Origin: Cliona cf. orientalis
Taxonomy: Eukaryota; Porifera; Demospongiae; Clionaida; Clionaidae
DNA length: 64,000 nucleotides
Reading direction: 5' to 3'
Assembly (NCBI GenBank): GCA_963930775.1
Contig: OZ005695.1
Coordinates: 2,356,001-2,420,000 of the forward strand
Positions 1 through 10,029 of the stretch are shown here, piece by piece. The position numbers and the translations under genes are program-made. Under the pieces are notes generated by a model. It had not been told where the DNA came from, did no database searches, and saw nothing but the letters and a program-made list of their open reading frames with translations. The stretch's first letter is position 1; each line of letters opens with the position of its first letter.

Positions 1-2
1 CA

Positions 3-656
3 CTTCTTTTCATCCAGTGTCTCCAAAAGAGGTCTGAGATTCCTTGCTTACGTTGGATTGAGAGACTTCGGCCATTTTATGAAGCCTACACTGGACCATA
101 TCGTGACTACTATCGTTTTTGGCCTGGATTTCTACTCTTAGTACGAACGGGATTGTTCATCATGAATTACTTAGTACCATCACACATTGGCACATTCTTT
201 CAAATAAAGATGCTTATCACGGCTGTAAGCTTTGTGCTTATCATATCTCTGGCTTGCATTTCTCCACAAGGAGTCTACAAAAGGTGGCCTATTAATATCC
301 TAGAGTTCTCGTTTTATCTAAATCTTTGCATCACTAGTGGATTCTTGAGCTTTAACTACAACAAGCAAAAGAATGTGTCCATTATCTACACCTCAGTCAG
401 CATTGCAGCAATCACATTCTTTGGAATTCTGGTATATCATTGCTATAGTCAAGTCAAGAGTACAAAAGCATGGAAGAAGCTTTCTACTAGGACATCAGTC
501 CGAACCAGGTTTGTGCGCAATCGCACAAAGCAGCCAGATCATCATAGTGATGACTTTGAAAATGATGAATTTGATGAGAGAGATCAACTACTGCCTCAAG
601 CACTACCGTCTGTGATTAGGTTTGATCACTTACGCGAACCACTAGTGGAAGCATAA
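3..656 (+). CDS. Gene 1 (clade I), C-terminal part of beta-helix/multi-pass membrane protein
   Basis: The frame is open from the window edge (frame beginning at base 3) to TAA at 654-656, about 217 codons. It covers the last part of the membrane domain and the tail: the QCLQKRSEIPC loop, the family signature YRFWPGFLLLVRTG, three further hydrophobic segments (KMLITAVSFVLIISLACI, ILEFSFYLNLCITSGF and SIAAITFFGILVYHCY), then a charged cytoplasmic tail with the acidic dileucine ERDQLL and the terminal REPLVEA. It is nearly identical to the same part of genes 3-6, so the upstream 5' end and ectodomain almost certainly lie outside the window. It differs from most copies by Y for C in TGPYRDYY. Function is not established; a surface receptor or adhesion role is inferred from architecture. 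Confidence 0.85.
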   Translation, partial: LLFIQCLQKRSEIPCLRWIERLRPFYEAYTGPYRDYYRFWPGFLLLVRTGLFIMNYLVPSHIGTFFQIKMLITAVSFVLIISLACISPQGVYKRWPINILEFSFYLNLCITSGFLSFNYNKQKNVSIIYTSVSIAAITFFGILVYHCYSQVKSTKAWKKLSTRTSVRTRFVRNRTKQPDHHSDDFENDEFDERDQLLPQALPSVIRFDHLREPLVEA

Positions 657-1041
657 ACAAAAAATGACTATCATTATTAATTGTTATACTGGGTGTCTTT
701 TTTGAAAGTGTATACTAGTTCCATTAGCAATAAAGAGTGTGTTTATAGCAGCTTGTATATTAGGGCATACATTATTTTTAAGTGGTGGTGTTATTGGCTG
801 CAAACATCAGTGTTGATTACCAAACAGAATGTTTTCAAGGTACACAGCATAGGTGGTTCAGTCACAGTTACAGTGTAAATAGTAAATATGATGTTATAAT
901 TAGGCAAGTGCACCTAAAAAAACTGAAATGTGTACAGATAGTCAACAGTAAACTATGAGCACTTTAGATAATGGAAAATTGCTGTAATAGATTACAGACT
1001 CATGATGTAGCAACCAGAGTGATATAGCTAATGTTATGATA
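657..1041 (+). other. Conserved clade I 3' flank with candidate poly(A) signal
   Basis: This block follows every clade I gene (TACTGGGTGTCTTTTTTGAA, then CTAGTTCCATTAGCAATAA) and is probably the 3' UTR. AATAAA lies at 729-734, about 75 bases after the stop codon. In several other copies the hexamer has drifted to AATAAG. No coding sequence is seen. Confidence 0.5.
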
Positions 1042-1557
1042 CATTACTGTAGCACTTGTATACAAGTCCCAAGATTTTCTTTCTGGGAAAAGAAAATCTC
1101 AGGACTTGAGTGGGGATCGAACCCACACACTCATATCTCTGGTGTGATGCTCTACCAGTTGAGCTATACCAAGCCACTGGGAGCAAGCTGGTGGGGAGGA
1201 AGGGTATACAAATGCTGGTTCTTGATGCCCATTACATCAGAAAGTAACTTTCTCTTATGGAACACTGTGACTCTCAGTTAGATGCACTAGCTACCAGGCC
1301 TAACTCATCAATAATTCATTACTGTAGCACTTGTATATATATACAAGTCCCAAGATTTTATTTCCCATCTTGATATTTCCGGTGAAAATCTTGGGACTTG
1401 TATACAAGTGCTACAGTGATAAGTTAGGCCGGATGGCCAGTGCATTTATCCGAGAGTCGCAGTGATGGTATCATCACTGCCAGGTTTGTTCCATAAGACA
1501 AAGTTGCTTTCTGATGTAATGGGCACCAAGAACCAGCACTTGTATACCCTTCCTCCG
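1042..1557 (-). mobile_element. tRNA-derived inverted-repeat element, copy 1
   Basis: Two arms face each other. The sequence from about 1187 to 1310 (GGAAGGGTATACAAATGCTG through TAGGCCTAACTCATC) returns as its reverse complement at about 1425-1557. The left arm also carries a tRNA-like segment and a short hairpin built on ACTTGTATACAAGT, a perfect palindrome that recurs in the centre. The right end stops exactly where a duplicated gene tail begins (1558). The same arrangement recurs near 25 kb and 41 kb, so this is a repeat family. It is probably a SINE that inserted as, or became, an inverted dimer. Confidence 0.6.
1103..1175 (-). tRNA. tRNA-like sequence inside the repeat (not a working tRNA gene)
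   Basis: Read on the minus strand it folds as a cloverleaf. The acceptor is GGCTTGG/TCAAGTC (all paired, with G-U), the D stem GCTC/GAGC, the anticodon stem TCACA/TATGA (imperfect), and the T arm GTGGG-TTCGATC-CCCAC. Box A TAGCTCAACTGG and box B GGTTCGATCC match the Pol III consensus. The anticodon loop CCAGAGA lacks U33, two extra bases follow the acceptor stem, and the context is repetitive, so it is better read as the head of a SINE. Confidence 0.45.
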
Positions 1558-1760
1558 GTCAAGAGTACAAAAGCATGGAAGAAGCTTTCTACTTTACATT
1601 AGTCTGAGCTAGGTTTGTCCACAATCACACAAAGCAGCCGGATCATCATAGTGATGACTTTGAACATGAGGAATATGAGGAATGTGATGAGAGAGATCAA
1701 CTACTTTCTCAATCTGTGATTAGGTTTGATCACCTACGCGAACCACTTGTGGAAGCATAA
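1558..1760 (+). pseudogene. Duplicated clade I gene tail (relic)
   Basis: The sequence runs parallel to the last 68 codons of gene 1 (GTCAAGAGTACAAAAGCATGG through the REPLVEA codons and TAA), but with substitutions and small length changes that break the frame. It begins abruptly at the end of the inverted-repeat element and is followed by its own copy of the 3' flank, so a second gene end once lay here. A sister copy is at 25490-25693. Confidence 0.75.
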
Positions 1761-2581
1761 ACAAAAGAATGACTATCATAATTAGTAACTGCTATACTGG
1801 GTGTCTTTTTTGAAAACGTAGACTAGTTCCATTAGCAATAAGGAGTGTACTGCAATAGATTTTATGACAATTACTTATGCAGCTTGTGTGTCAGAGCATA
1901 GCTACATTATTATTAAGTGGTGGCGTTATTGGCAGCAAACATCAGTATTGATTACCAAAATTAGAATGTTTTCAAGGTACACAGCGTAGGTGGTAACAGC
2001 TGCTAATTATAAGTCATCAGTCACAGTTAGTGTAAACAGTAGCTAAACATTAGGCAAGAACCTATTTGGTAAAGAAACTGAAATGTATACAAATAGTCAA
2101 AAGTAAACTATGAGCACTTTAGATAATGGAAACTTGCTATAATAGATCAAATAATCAGATGTAGAAACCAGAGTGATATAATATTATGATATGTTGATAA
2201 CAAAGCACGTATCATAGACCTTCCATTCATATTATTTGGCTGAACTGTGCTAGAGCTCAGCATCACAGACCCTTCTATTCATATCTGTGTTAATAGCAGC
2301 TGAACTGTACTAGAGCACCACAGATCCTTCACCTCATTCATATTCTGTGTTGATAGCAGCTGAATTATTTACCGATATGTTAGAAAAAAGCTGCATGTAT
2401 TAGGCAAAATTTACTAATAAAAAGAATAATTGATATACCCTTGAAATAGTGTACAGTTACTGCTTTGATATTCACCATTAATTTTATACTAATTTCTTTA
2501 TAAGATATAGCTAGATTGCTCTGCAAAACTATAGTACTAGTATCTAAAGATACATCAACCATACTATAGAGAAGAGATATA
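1761..2581 (+). other. Spacer: second 3' flank copy, then dead clade II-type promoter
   Basis: The first 500 bases repeat the clade I 3' flank. From about 2330 the sequence follows the region upstream of clade II genes (TGATATTCACCATTAATTTT, CTCTGCAAAACTATAGTACT, TATAGAGAAGAGATAT), weakly conserved. The TTCATATCTGTGTTGATAGC motif occurs three times at 2225-2360. No gene is seen. Confidence 0.45.
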
Positions 2582-2680
2582 ATATCAGGAGCACTCCCAT
2601 TTAGGCAAGTTCCACTGCTACTCTCTGTGATAGTTCAGAGTCAGCCACAATAAAATCGTTACTATGTAGGTATACAATAA
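2582..2680 (+). pseudogene. Clade II 5' stub (start codon decayed)
   Basis: TCAGGAGCACTCCCATTTAG, then GCAAGTTCCACTGC and GTTCAGAGTCAGCCACAATA, matches the first 30 codons of genes 7-9 (MSGALPLRQVL...VQSQ). The initiator is ATA instead of ATG and an in-frame TAA follows the CAGCCACAA codons. Homology stops after about 100 bases. It is the leftover front end of a deleted clade II gene. Confidence 0.65.
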
Positions 2681-3449
2681 TATTAGAAATACTATATTTT
2701 TAGGCAGTATAGTAATAATTATACTTTTGATATTATCTAATCCATTATCTACTAAATTGCTAGTACAACGGAATTAATGACAAGCTTTCATTGTCCCAAC
2801 ATGTAGTAAGTTTTCGGAATCAGATTCTAAGTAGCATTAACAGAGTCTATTCCTATGCATTTTGACTGCAATACGTTGGGCTGTATTCGTTTCCTGTATC
2901 TTAATCACTATTATCACAATAATTATTATAATGAAGCCCACTAGCACAATGACTACTTGGACTGTGTGATAAAGTACCGTATTCCACGTCAGTGGAGTTT
3001 GTCCCAAAGTGAACAATTATGGCAAAAGGGAATTGATATGGCAATTGAACCAAGGATTCCCAAACCATACAGTGCGTATCCTATTCCAAACAATAGTCCC
3101 TTCATATACAGTGGAGCTTGAACAAAAATGAATTTCCACAGAAATGAATACAGTGCAAATTGTTTGGGGGACTATCATCAGATGGGATTGGAATATCCCA
3201 ATGCCTACTCTTGCTTTGAAAATTACACTTGCAAGTTGTTTACAGTCTGATTTATTCCCAGCTGCTTATGGTAAGATACTGATTCCATACTCAGCAGAAT
3301 CATGATACTGGTAAAGAAAATGAGGATTGAAATGAACATCCTTATTGCAGTATTCACTTTGCCAGGGATGCATTTGTGGCACACAGGGTGTATGATGGTC
3401 TGATATAAGACAATTGCAAACACTGTGAGAATAAGTGGGCATAATTGCT
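2681..3449. repeat. Spacer module shared by four intergenic regions
   Basis: This block recurs upstream of genes 4, 5 and 6 (about 26606-27349, 34311-35330, 42030-42520). Landmarks are GTCCCAAAGTGAACAATTAT, ATTGAACCAAGGATTCCCAA and GATGCATTTGTGGCACACAG. Short stretches can be read as protein on either strand (for example ELCPK.NNYGERELI in the copy at 34.9 kb), but no frame is kept across copies. Its origin is unknown; it may be the eroded middle of a deleted gene. Confidence 0.5.
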
Positions 3450-4004
3450 AACACTTAGAATGGCTATAAGACCATTTTTGAAGCATTCATGGGTCCATGC
3501 CTCGCGATGATTATCGCTTTTGGCCTGGGCTACTACACCTTCTTAGAACTTAATATATGTACTTCAGTGGTTATGAATTATATTACCGTCATTGGAAAAT
3601 GCTCACAATCTCTATGTTTTGTGTCCTGATTATGGCTCTAGCCTGTATCTTTCCACGTGGCGTCTACAAAAAATGGCCTCTCAATGTATTGGAACTTTCT
3701 TATTTCTTGAACTCTTGCATTTTGCGCGTATTCTTATGATACTATAAACATCCATACCTACCAATATTTGCATCAGTCAGTCTTCTAATGGGTAAATACT
3801 TGTGTTGGGCTCTTGTTCTACCATTCCCATCAGCAGATAATATAAAAGCATGGAGTGAAATCATAAAATGGATATATACCAGTTCACTTGCGAAGATTTC
3901 ATAAGCAAAAATTCAGATTGCAACTGAGTGAAGAATGTGATTCCCTTTTACTCGATCCCAGCTGTTGCTCCCTATACTGTGAAACACTCCTTGATGATGA
4001 TTAG
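3450..4004 (+). pseudogene. C-terminal relic of a third, diverged lineage
   Basis: The sequence follows the family from RPF.EAYTGPCR through the tail: AGACCATTTTTGAAGC, then TATCGCTTTTGGCCTGGGC (YRFWPG), then a 60-codon open stretch containing VLIMALACIFPRGVYKKWPL, and finally a tail ending in E-T-L-L-D-D-D-stop. Several frame breaks separate these pieces. The tail differs from clades I and II (REPLVEA) and matches the relic at 35711-36246 (REPLLDD), so it marks a third lineage. Confidence 0.7.
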
Positions 4005-4395
4005 ATACATTTACTTACTTGGTGGGACAGTCCGTACTTTATTTCACATTCATTTTTATGTAGGTGTACAATATTAGAAATTTTATTAGCCAGTAGACTG
4101 AGAATCCTTTTTGCTGTATTAATATTCTCTGATATTGATAATTGTTATTCTTCAAATTATCAGGTTCTTAATGTTCATGATAAGTTTTCATTTTCCAATG
4201 AGAACAATATCAACTTAACATGCTTGATTATCCCACTGCATTTTCAAATTTTGATTCAGTTTATACTTTCAGCTTGAAATATGCATTATCTGTTATTATA
4301 ACACAAGTTTTCAAATTTTCCCAATGAGAACAGCAACATCAACTTATTGTACGTGACATGTTTGACTTATTTATCTTGAAGTTTCAAATCCAAAA
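4005..4395. other. AT-rich spacer
   Basis: A duplicated motif, CATGATAAGTTTTCATTTTC with CCAATGAGAACA, appears at about 4177 and again in part near 4310. The reverse complement of this stretch lies at 10451-10785. No coding sequence is seen. Confidence 0.4.
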
Positions 4396-4490
4396 CTCTG
4401 ATTCAGACTATATATACTTTCAATTTGAAGTATAGCTACGGATTGATAAAGCGGCAGAGATCTTAGATAACACTGTAACCATCATTATAA
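4396..4490 (+). promoter_or_regulatory. Clade I promoter/5' leader, gene 2
   Basis: A block kept upstream of genes 2, 4, 5 and 6 contains CTCTGATTCAG, a TATA-like TATATATACTTT, TTGAAGTATAGCTAC, GATTGATAAAG and GCAGAGATCTT, and ends next to the ATG. Conservation in an otherwise drifting spacer suggests core promoter plus 5' UTR. The transcription start is not determined. Confidence 0.5.
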
Positions 4491-7400
4491 ATGAGTGTAG
4501 TCATGGAAGGAGTGCTAATCTTCTTTCTTTTACTAGCTTTGCTGCTGCTCTGCCCTATAGCTAGTTTTCAAGTGACTGAGAATCAAAAACTTATTTTATA
4601 TGTAAAGAGAAGTAACAAGTCTCAATGCCCAGCTGATATTCAGATTACTGAGTGTCAAACTTTAGACTGGTATAGTGCACATTTCAATGCTTCATTTATG
4701 TCAAACGCAGAAATGTTATTCGAAGAGGGAGGACATGAGCTGAAGAACACCATCGTGATAGATAATTGTCACAAATTTATCATGACTGGAAGTGGAGGTG
4801 CAGGGCGTTCTGATGATGGTTTACCACAGCCCACCAGCAAAATTTATTGTAAAGGAAGCAATACTGGGTTGATCATTTTAAATTCAAGCAATATTAACGT
4901 TAAAAATCTGGAGCTAACACTTTGTAGTGGACAGCACAATCACAGTGAATGGTACCATATCTCTGCAAGCTTAATATTTGATTCAGTTCAAAATGTATCC
5001 CTGGAGCAAGTCATCATACGCAGTACCAAGGGACACGCATTAATTACTAAGGACATTTTTGATTCAGTCTATGTAGTGGACTCAGCTTTCTTATACAGTT
5101 CTAAACATCCTGATTTCGGACAAAGTGGAAACGCAAGATTCAATTTCACTGCACAGCATTCATTTAATACATCTTTAGTGCTGAATTCATCTTGGTTTAT
5201 GTATGGAGAAACTTCAGTTCATCACTGGTTGCCTGGTGGGTTAGTTATTAACATAGCCTGTCCTAACATTCACGTCACCCTGGTCAATGTCACTGCCAAA
5301 GGCAATATTGGTGGTATGGGAAGTAATATAGCTATTTTTCTTGTAATATTCAATGCCAACAGCAGCAACATAGTCATCAATAACAGTCGTATCATGGATG
5401 GGTACGCTTTAAGGGGAGGTGGCCTGGCATTTCAGTCAAGGCAGAGTCAAGATTATACAGAATATTACAATCCAGGGAAAAATCAAAGTAATAATATTCT
5501 TACAGTAAGTAATACATACTTTTACAACAATTCTGCAACACATTCCGGTGGTGCTATGTACATGGCCCACCTCAATTACGACACCACTGTAAGTCATTTA
5601 AAACCTGTCACTATCATAAATTGTACTTTCACGGAAGGCAGTGGGAAAGGATCTACTATGGATATTGTGCAGCATAGCCTACAGCCTATGCTACCTTTTT
5701 TTAATACTTCTCTTGTGCTTTGCAATTTTACAAACAATAGACTAACAAATCATGATGTCGCTGTTGTTGTAATAATTTCAGACAAAGTATCATTGATCGA
5801 CTGCACTTTTACTGGAAACAACTCCACAGCTATATCCCTAAACAGTGCATACCTCAACCTATACGGTAACATTTTATTTGAGAATAACACTGCTAGACTT
5901 GGAGGAGCTATGAAAATTAATGAAGCATCACTCATATTCATACACAACGGTACACACGTGAGCTTCATTAACAACAGGGCAGAGGAGAGAGGAGGTGCCA
6001 TCTATGTGAAAACATACTGCAAGGACTCTTTCAAATCAACAGTTGTTTGCTTTCTTCAACCAGCTCTTCCTCCACCTTATGATACACCGATTAATCAATT
6101 CACTAAATGGATGACACTTGAATTTATCAACAATTCAGCAAAAGTTTCAGGAGATGCTTTGTATGGTGGAGACTTTGATCGATGCTCCACAACTCTGGCA
6201 TACCGTCTGAACAAATTTTACCACCACAAACCACGTTATTCACATTGTAAGGAAATTTTCAAAGGAATCTTTGACATGAAACAGCAGTATGGATCATCAA
6301 ATATATCCTCTGATCCTCGTAAAGTGTGCTTCTGCAATAATTGTAAAAAATCCTGCAACTTAGTCAAGGATCCAATCAAAGTGTATCCTGGGCAAAAGTT
6401 CACAGTATCAGTTATTACCGTAGGACAAATGGAGAGCTCCTCTAGAGGAAGAATAAATGCAAGTTTATTGAATGAAGTATATCCAAGTCATAGACTCATC
6501 AGGGTAACCCCTCCCATACAGCTGACTGGAGGATGTGTGAATTTGACTTACATCCTGAAATCAAATAAGCGTCATGCACAGCTTAGATTTGCACCTGAAA
6601 CTGCTGGTGTATACTGTACTATCCAGAAGGTAAATTTGACTGTGGATTTTCTCCCTTGCCCTTTGGGTTTTCAGCTTACACAAACTGCTCCATACAAATG
6701 CTCATGTGATCCACTTTTATCCAAATTACTGACGCTTAATTTACAAATCACATGTAATATAAGCGAACAAATCATCACAGTTCCACAGAAGACAATTTGG
6801 TTTGGTTGCTTCAACCCGCAACAAAACCAATCCTCGCTGAACTGTGACAGCCTGGTTGTGACACCAAATTGTGATCACTGTCGTAATGCACCAAGTAACA
6901 GCAAAACTGTCGAGATACCACTAAAAAATCTTGATGAGCAGTGCTCTGAAGGTCACACAGGGATAATGTGTGGAACTTGCAAGCCAGGATACAGTCGAGT
7001 CCTTGGTGACCTAACAAATTGTCAGAAAGGCTGTACTTATACAAATCTACCCATACTTTTAATTGCCTTTTTGGCATCTGTAATTCTTCTACTTGTTATC
7101 ATCAGAGCTCTCAACATAACTGTCAGTGAAGGAACAATCAATGGTGTTCTGGTGTACACAACGGTCATGCAGACTCATCACAGCTACTTCTCTCAGAATC
7201 TGTCACGTTTTGGACAAGGCTGCTGGGTCTTTATCTCCTGGATAAACCTCATGTTAGGATTCAAAGCTTGTTTCTATAAAGGAATGAATGGCTACGAACA
7301 AATATGGATTCTCTTTGGACAAGCAATCGTCTCCTTTCTCTTTCTATTCACTGTCATCCTGCTCGGTCGAAGGTTCATATTCTTCACAAGACTATTAGGG

Positions 7401-7685
7401 AGGAATATAGTCCAGGTTCTTGCTACACTTGTAGCCATGATATATTCCAACCTCCTTTTTGCTACCATTATCACATTTCGGTCTGCTACCCTATATATAT
7501 CTACAACTAACGACACTCAATACTCCGAAACAGTTTGGTACTATGACGGAAGCATACCCTATCTGGGTCTTAAGCACACTCCACTGTTTGTCATCGCATT
7601 GATATGCTCACTGTTTATGCTCTACTTCATGAGTTCACTTCTTTTCATCCAGTGTCTCCAAAAGAGGTCTGAGATTCCTTGCTAA
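4491..7685 (+). CDS. Gene 2 (clade I, alpha type), truncated by an in-frame stop
   Basis: ATG at 4491 opens a 1,064-codon frame. Residues 1-26 form a signal peptide (FFLLLALLLLCPIAS), followed by the SQCP...CQTLDWY module and a long beta-helix of repeated turns such as NCTFTGNNSTAIS and FENNTARLGGAMKI with many N-x-S/T sites. The beta-rich region carries CFCNNCKKSC and YPGQKFTVSV, and the EGF-like knot starts at residue 818. The first five or so hydrophobic segments then follow. The frame ends at TAA (7683-7685), where every paralogue has TTA (Leu, in EIPCLRW). If translated as is, the protein would lose the last membrane segments and the whole cytoplasmic tail. The ectodomain is the alpha type shared with gene 5. 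Confidence 0.8.
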   Translation: MSVVMEGVLIFFLLLALLLLCPIASFQVTENQKLILYVKRSNKSQCPADIQITECQTLDWYSAHFNASFMSNAEMLFEEGGHELKNTIVIDNCHKFIMTGSGGAGRSDDGLPQPTSKIYCKGSNTGLIILNSSNINVKNLELTLCSGQHNHSEWYHISASLIFDSVQNVSLEQVIIRSTKGHALITKDIFDSVYVVDSAFLYSSKHPDFGQSGNARFNFTAQHSFNTSLVLNSSWFMYGETSVHHWLPGGLVINIACPNIHVTLVNVTAKGNIGGMGSNIAIFLVIFNANSSNIVINNSRIMDGYALRGGGLAFQSRQSQDYTEYYNPGKNQSNNILTVSNTYFYNNSATHSGGAMYMAHLNYDTTVSHLKPVTIINCTFTEGSGKGSTMDIVQHSLQPMLPFFNTSLVLCNFTNNRLTNHDVAVVVIISDKVSLIDCTFTGNNSTAISLNSAYLNLYGNILFENNTARLGGAMKINEASLIFIHNGTHVSFINNRAEERGGAIYVKTYCKDSFKSTVVCFLQPALPPPYDTPINQFTKWMTLEFINNSAKVSGDALYGGDFDRCSTTLAYRLNKFYHHKPRYSHCKEIFKGIFDMKQQYGSSNISSDPRKVCFCNNCKKSCNLVKDPIKVYPGQKFTVSVITVGQMESSSRGRINASLLNEVYPSHRLIRVTPPIQLTGGCVNLTYILKSNKRHAQLRFAPETAGVYCTIQKVNLTVDFLPCPLGFQLTQTAPYKCSCDPLLSKLLTLNLQITCNISEQIITVPQKTIWFGCFNPQQNQSSLNCDSLVVTPNCDHCRNAPSNSKTVEIPLKNLDEQCSEGHTGIMCGTCKPGYSRVLGDLTNCQKGCTYTNLPILLIAFLASVILLLVIIRALNITVSEGTINGVLVYTTVMQTHHSYFSQNLSRFGQGCWVFISWINLMLGFKACFYKGMNGYEQIWILFGQAIVSFLFLFTVILLGRRFIFFTRLLGRNIVQVLATLVAMIYSNLLFATIITFRSATLYISTTNDTQYSETVWYYDGSIPYLGLKHTPLFVIALICSLFMLYFMSSLLFIQCLQKRSEIPC

Positions 7686-8279
7686 CGTTGGGTTGAGAGA
7701 CTTCGGCCATTTTATGAAGCCTACACTGGACCATGTCGTGATCACTATCGTTTTTGGCCTGGATTTCTACTCTTAGTACGAACGGGATTGTTCATCATGA
7801 ATTCCTTAGTACCATCACACATTGGCACATTCTTTCAAATGAAGATGCTTATCATGGCTGTAAGCTTTGTGCTTATCATATCTCTGGCTTGCATTTCTCC
7901 ACAAGGAGTCTACAAAAGGTGGCCTATTAACATCCTAGAGTTCTCGTTTTATCTGAATCTTTGCATCACTAGTGGATTCTTGGGCTTAAATTACAATAAG
8001 CAAAAGAATGTGTCCATTGTCTACACCTCAGTCAGCATTGCAGCAATCACATTCTTTGTAATTCTGGTATACCATTGCTATAGTCAAGTCAAGAGCACAA
8101 AAGCATGGAAGAAGCTTTCTACTTGGACATCAGTCCGAGCTAGCTTTGTCCGCAATCGCACAAAGCAGCCGGATCATCATAGTGATGAGGAATGTGATGA
8201 GAGAGATCGACTACTGCCTCAAGCACTACCGGCTGTGATTAGTTTTGATCACCTATGCGAACCACTAGTGGAAGCATAA
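7686..8279 (+). pseudogene. Cut-off C-terminal part of gene 2, still in frame
   Basis: Directly after the premature TAA the same frame continues with no further break for 197 codons to TAA at 8277-8279. It includes FWPGFLLLVRTG, the last membrane segments, the dileucine ERDRLL and REPLVEA. The tail is slightly shorter than in paralogues (DDFEDEEFDERD is reduced to DEECDERD). An otherwise intact frame means the nonsense change is young, or is read through, or is a sequencing or allelic difference. Confidence 0.75.
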
Positions 8280-8895
8280 ACAAAAAAATGACTATCATAA
8301 TTATCTCCTATAATATTGGGTGTCTTTTTTGAAAGTGTAGACTAGTTCCATTAACTATAAGGAGTGTGTTGTAATTGACTTCATGACAATTATTACTTAT
8401 GCAGCTTGTGTGTCAGAGCATACATTATTATTAATTATTGGGTTATTGGCAGCAAACATCAGTGTTGATTACCAAACAGAATGTTTTCAAGGTACACAGC
8501 GTAGGTGGTAACAGCTACTAATTATAAGTAATCAGTCACAGTTAGTGTAAACAGTACAACATGATGTTAATTAGGCAAGTACCTAAAGAAACTGAAATGT
8601 GTACAGATAGTCAACAGTAAACTATGATCACTTTAGATAATGGAAACTTTCTGTTACAGTAATGGATCACAGAATCATGATGTGGAAACCAGAGTGATAT
8701 ATAATATTATGATAATTGAGTAATGGATGGAGGCCTTCATATTCATTTATGTCTGTGTTGATAGCAGGGTACATACCCAGCACAGACCTTCCATTATTTG
8801 TATTGATAGCAGCTGAACTGTGTGTCTAAAGATACATCAAACCATTAATGTTATCTACCATACTAGAGTAGAGAGAAGTCTAAGAGAGAAGAGAT
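8280..8895 (+). other. 3' flank of gene 2, then dead clade II-type leader
   Basis: The usual clade I 3' flank occupies 8280-8750. From about 8815 a shortened clade II leader (TGTCTAAAGATACATCAAAC, then AGAGAGAAGAGATAC) leads into the stub below. The poly(A) hexamer position reads ACTATAAGG and is lost. Confidence 0.45.
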
Positions 8896-9116
8896 ACGTC
8901 AGGAGCACTCCCGTTGAGGCAAATTCTACTGCTAGCACTATACTCCTACTCTCTGTCATGATTCAGAGTCAGCCACAACAGAATCTGTATTATGTGAGGA
9001 CACTTTACTCCCAGTGTCCCAAAAACACTATATACATGCAGCGTATCAGACCCAGATTGGTACTCCAATTGCTGTCCCCTAAGAGGTCTAGGCTGCTGCT
9101 CCTTAAGAAATTCTGA
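8896..9116 (+). pseudogene. Clade II 5' stub between genes 2 and 3
   Basis: It corresponds to the first 60 or so codons of gene 8: TCAGGAGCACTCCCGTTGAG, then ATTCAGAGTCAGCCACAACA, then TCCCAGTGTCCC and ATTGGTACT. The initiator is ACG, and small frame changes separate the signal peptide from the SQCP module. It is the longest of the clade II stubs in the spacers. Confidence 0.7.
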
Positions 9117-9183
9117 CAATATCGAACATGACAATGTTGATGATGATGGAGAAAGACCACTCCTACCACATTAATCGATTATA

Positions 9184-9424
9184 TAGGTGGCGGAAGCAGG
9201 GGGCACCAGGGGCACGTGCCCCCCCCCCTTCCAGAGCCACTGAAGTCATGCAAAAACATGCTATCAATACTATGACCGCCATTATTGTTTGATTATTATC
9301 TTGAGTAAGTCAGGCAAACCCTGGTCAGATTATTATCCAAACATGACAGAATGGATTAATGATAGCTTTATGGACTATAATGCAACTTGTGTCCCCCTAC
9401 TCCCGACATCTTCCTCCGCCTATG
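9184..9424. mobile_element. Short MITE with GC-rich inverted ends
   Basis: The left end ATAGGTGGCGGAAGCAGGGG and right end (CTTCCTCCGCCTAT) are inverted partners, imperfectly matched. Just inside the left end is the palindrome GGGGCACGTGCCCC followed by a C run. It is about 240 bp with no coding capacity. The class is not certain. Confidence 0.5.
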
Positions 9425-10029
9425 GATTAGCGGTGCTATAGTTGATATGACGGAGTAGAAGAGGGTAGAATTATTATTATTAGGTGTGTGGGTGTAGCTA
9501 ATACTCAAAGTAATTGAGTGATAGAATATATTTTCATGATTGTGAAATGGATAGTAGGGTCAAGTCCCAAGTGTTTATGCATTAGCAGAGTTTACTTTGC
9601 TGCATTATTTTTTCTCTGATCGATCCACCTAGCCACATGCTAAAATAACATAATTTGAATTCATTTGCCCATCTAGGAACTGTGATGAAGTGACTTTAAG
9701 ATGGGTTTTTGACTTTCAGAACTTGAACACTGCTTCTGTCCAAACCAAAATCTAACATTCCCTCCACTCCATTGTCCAGTTTTTTTTTCCCTTTTGATCG
9801 CAAAAAGGCAGACTCAACGATTGAGATGAAACCAAATATGTTACTACGGTGAAGCCCAAAGTCACTTGTATTATTCACCATGTCTCGATGCAGTTTGATA
9901 ATATTATTGCTGTATACCATTTTGAAATGATAAAGCAGCAGTACTTTACTTGCCATAATGTACGAATATATTAACACCACATGATTCAAGACCAATGTTA
10001 TTCCGATGAAATTTGCTCGAGTTGATGAA
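9425..10029. other. Spacer with no recognised gene
   Basis: AT-rich. A 112-codon minus-strand frame exists (9696-10034), but its composition resembles the antisense of a decayed beta-helix gene and it has no recognisable domain. It may belong to the same relic as the next feature. Confidence 0.3.

Noticed and set aside
1103-1175. Functional tRNA-Ser gene
   Set aside because: Odd anticodon loop, extra bases after the acceptor, no long variable arm, and repeated within an interspersed element.
7304-7510. Plus-strand alternative frames in the membrane domain (also 23188, 30631, 39381, 46704)
   Set aside because: Out-of-frame shadows of the real coding sequence, present in all copies for the same reason.
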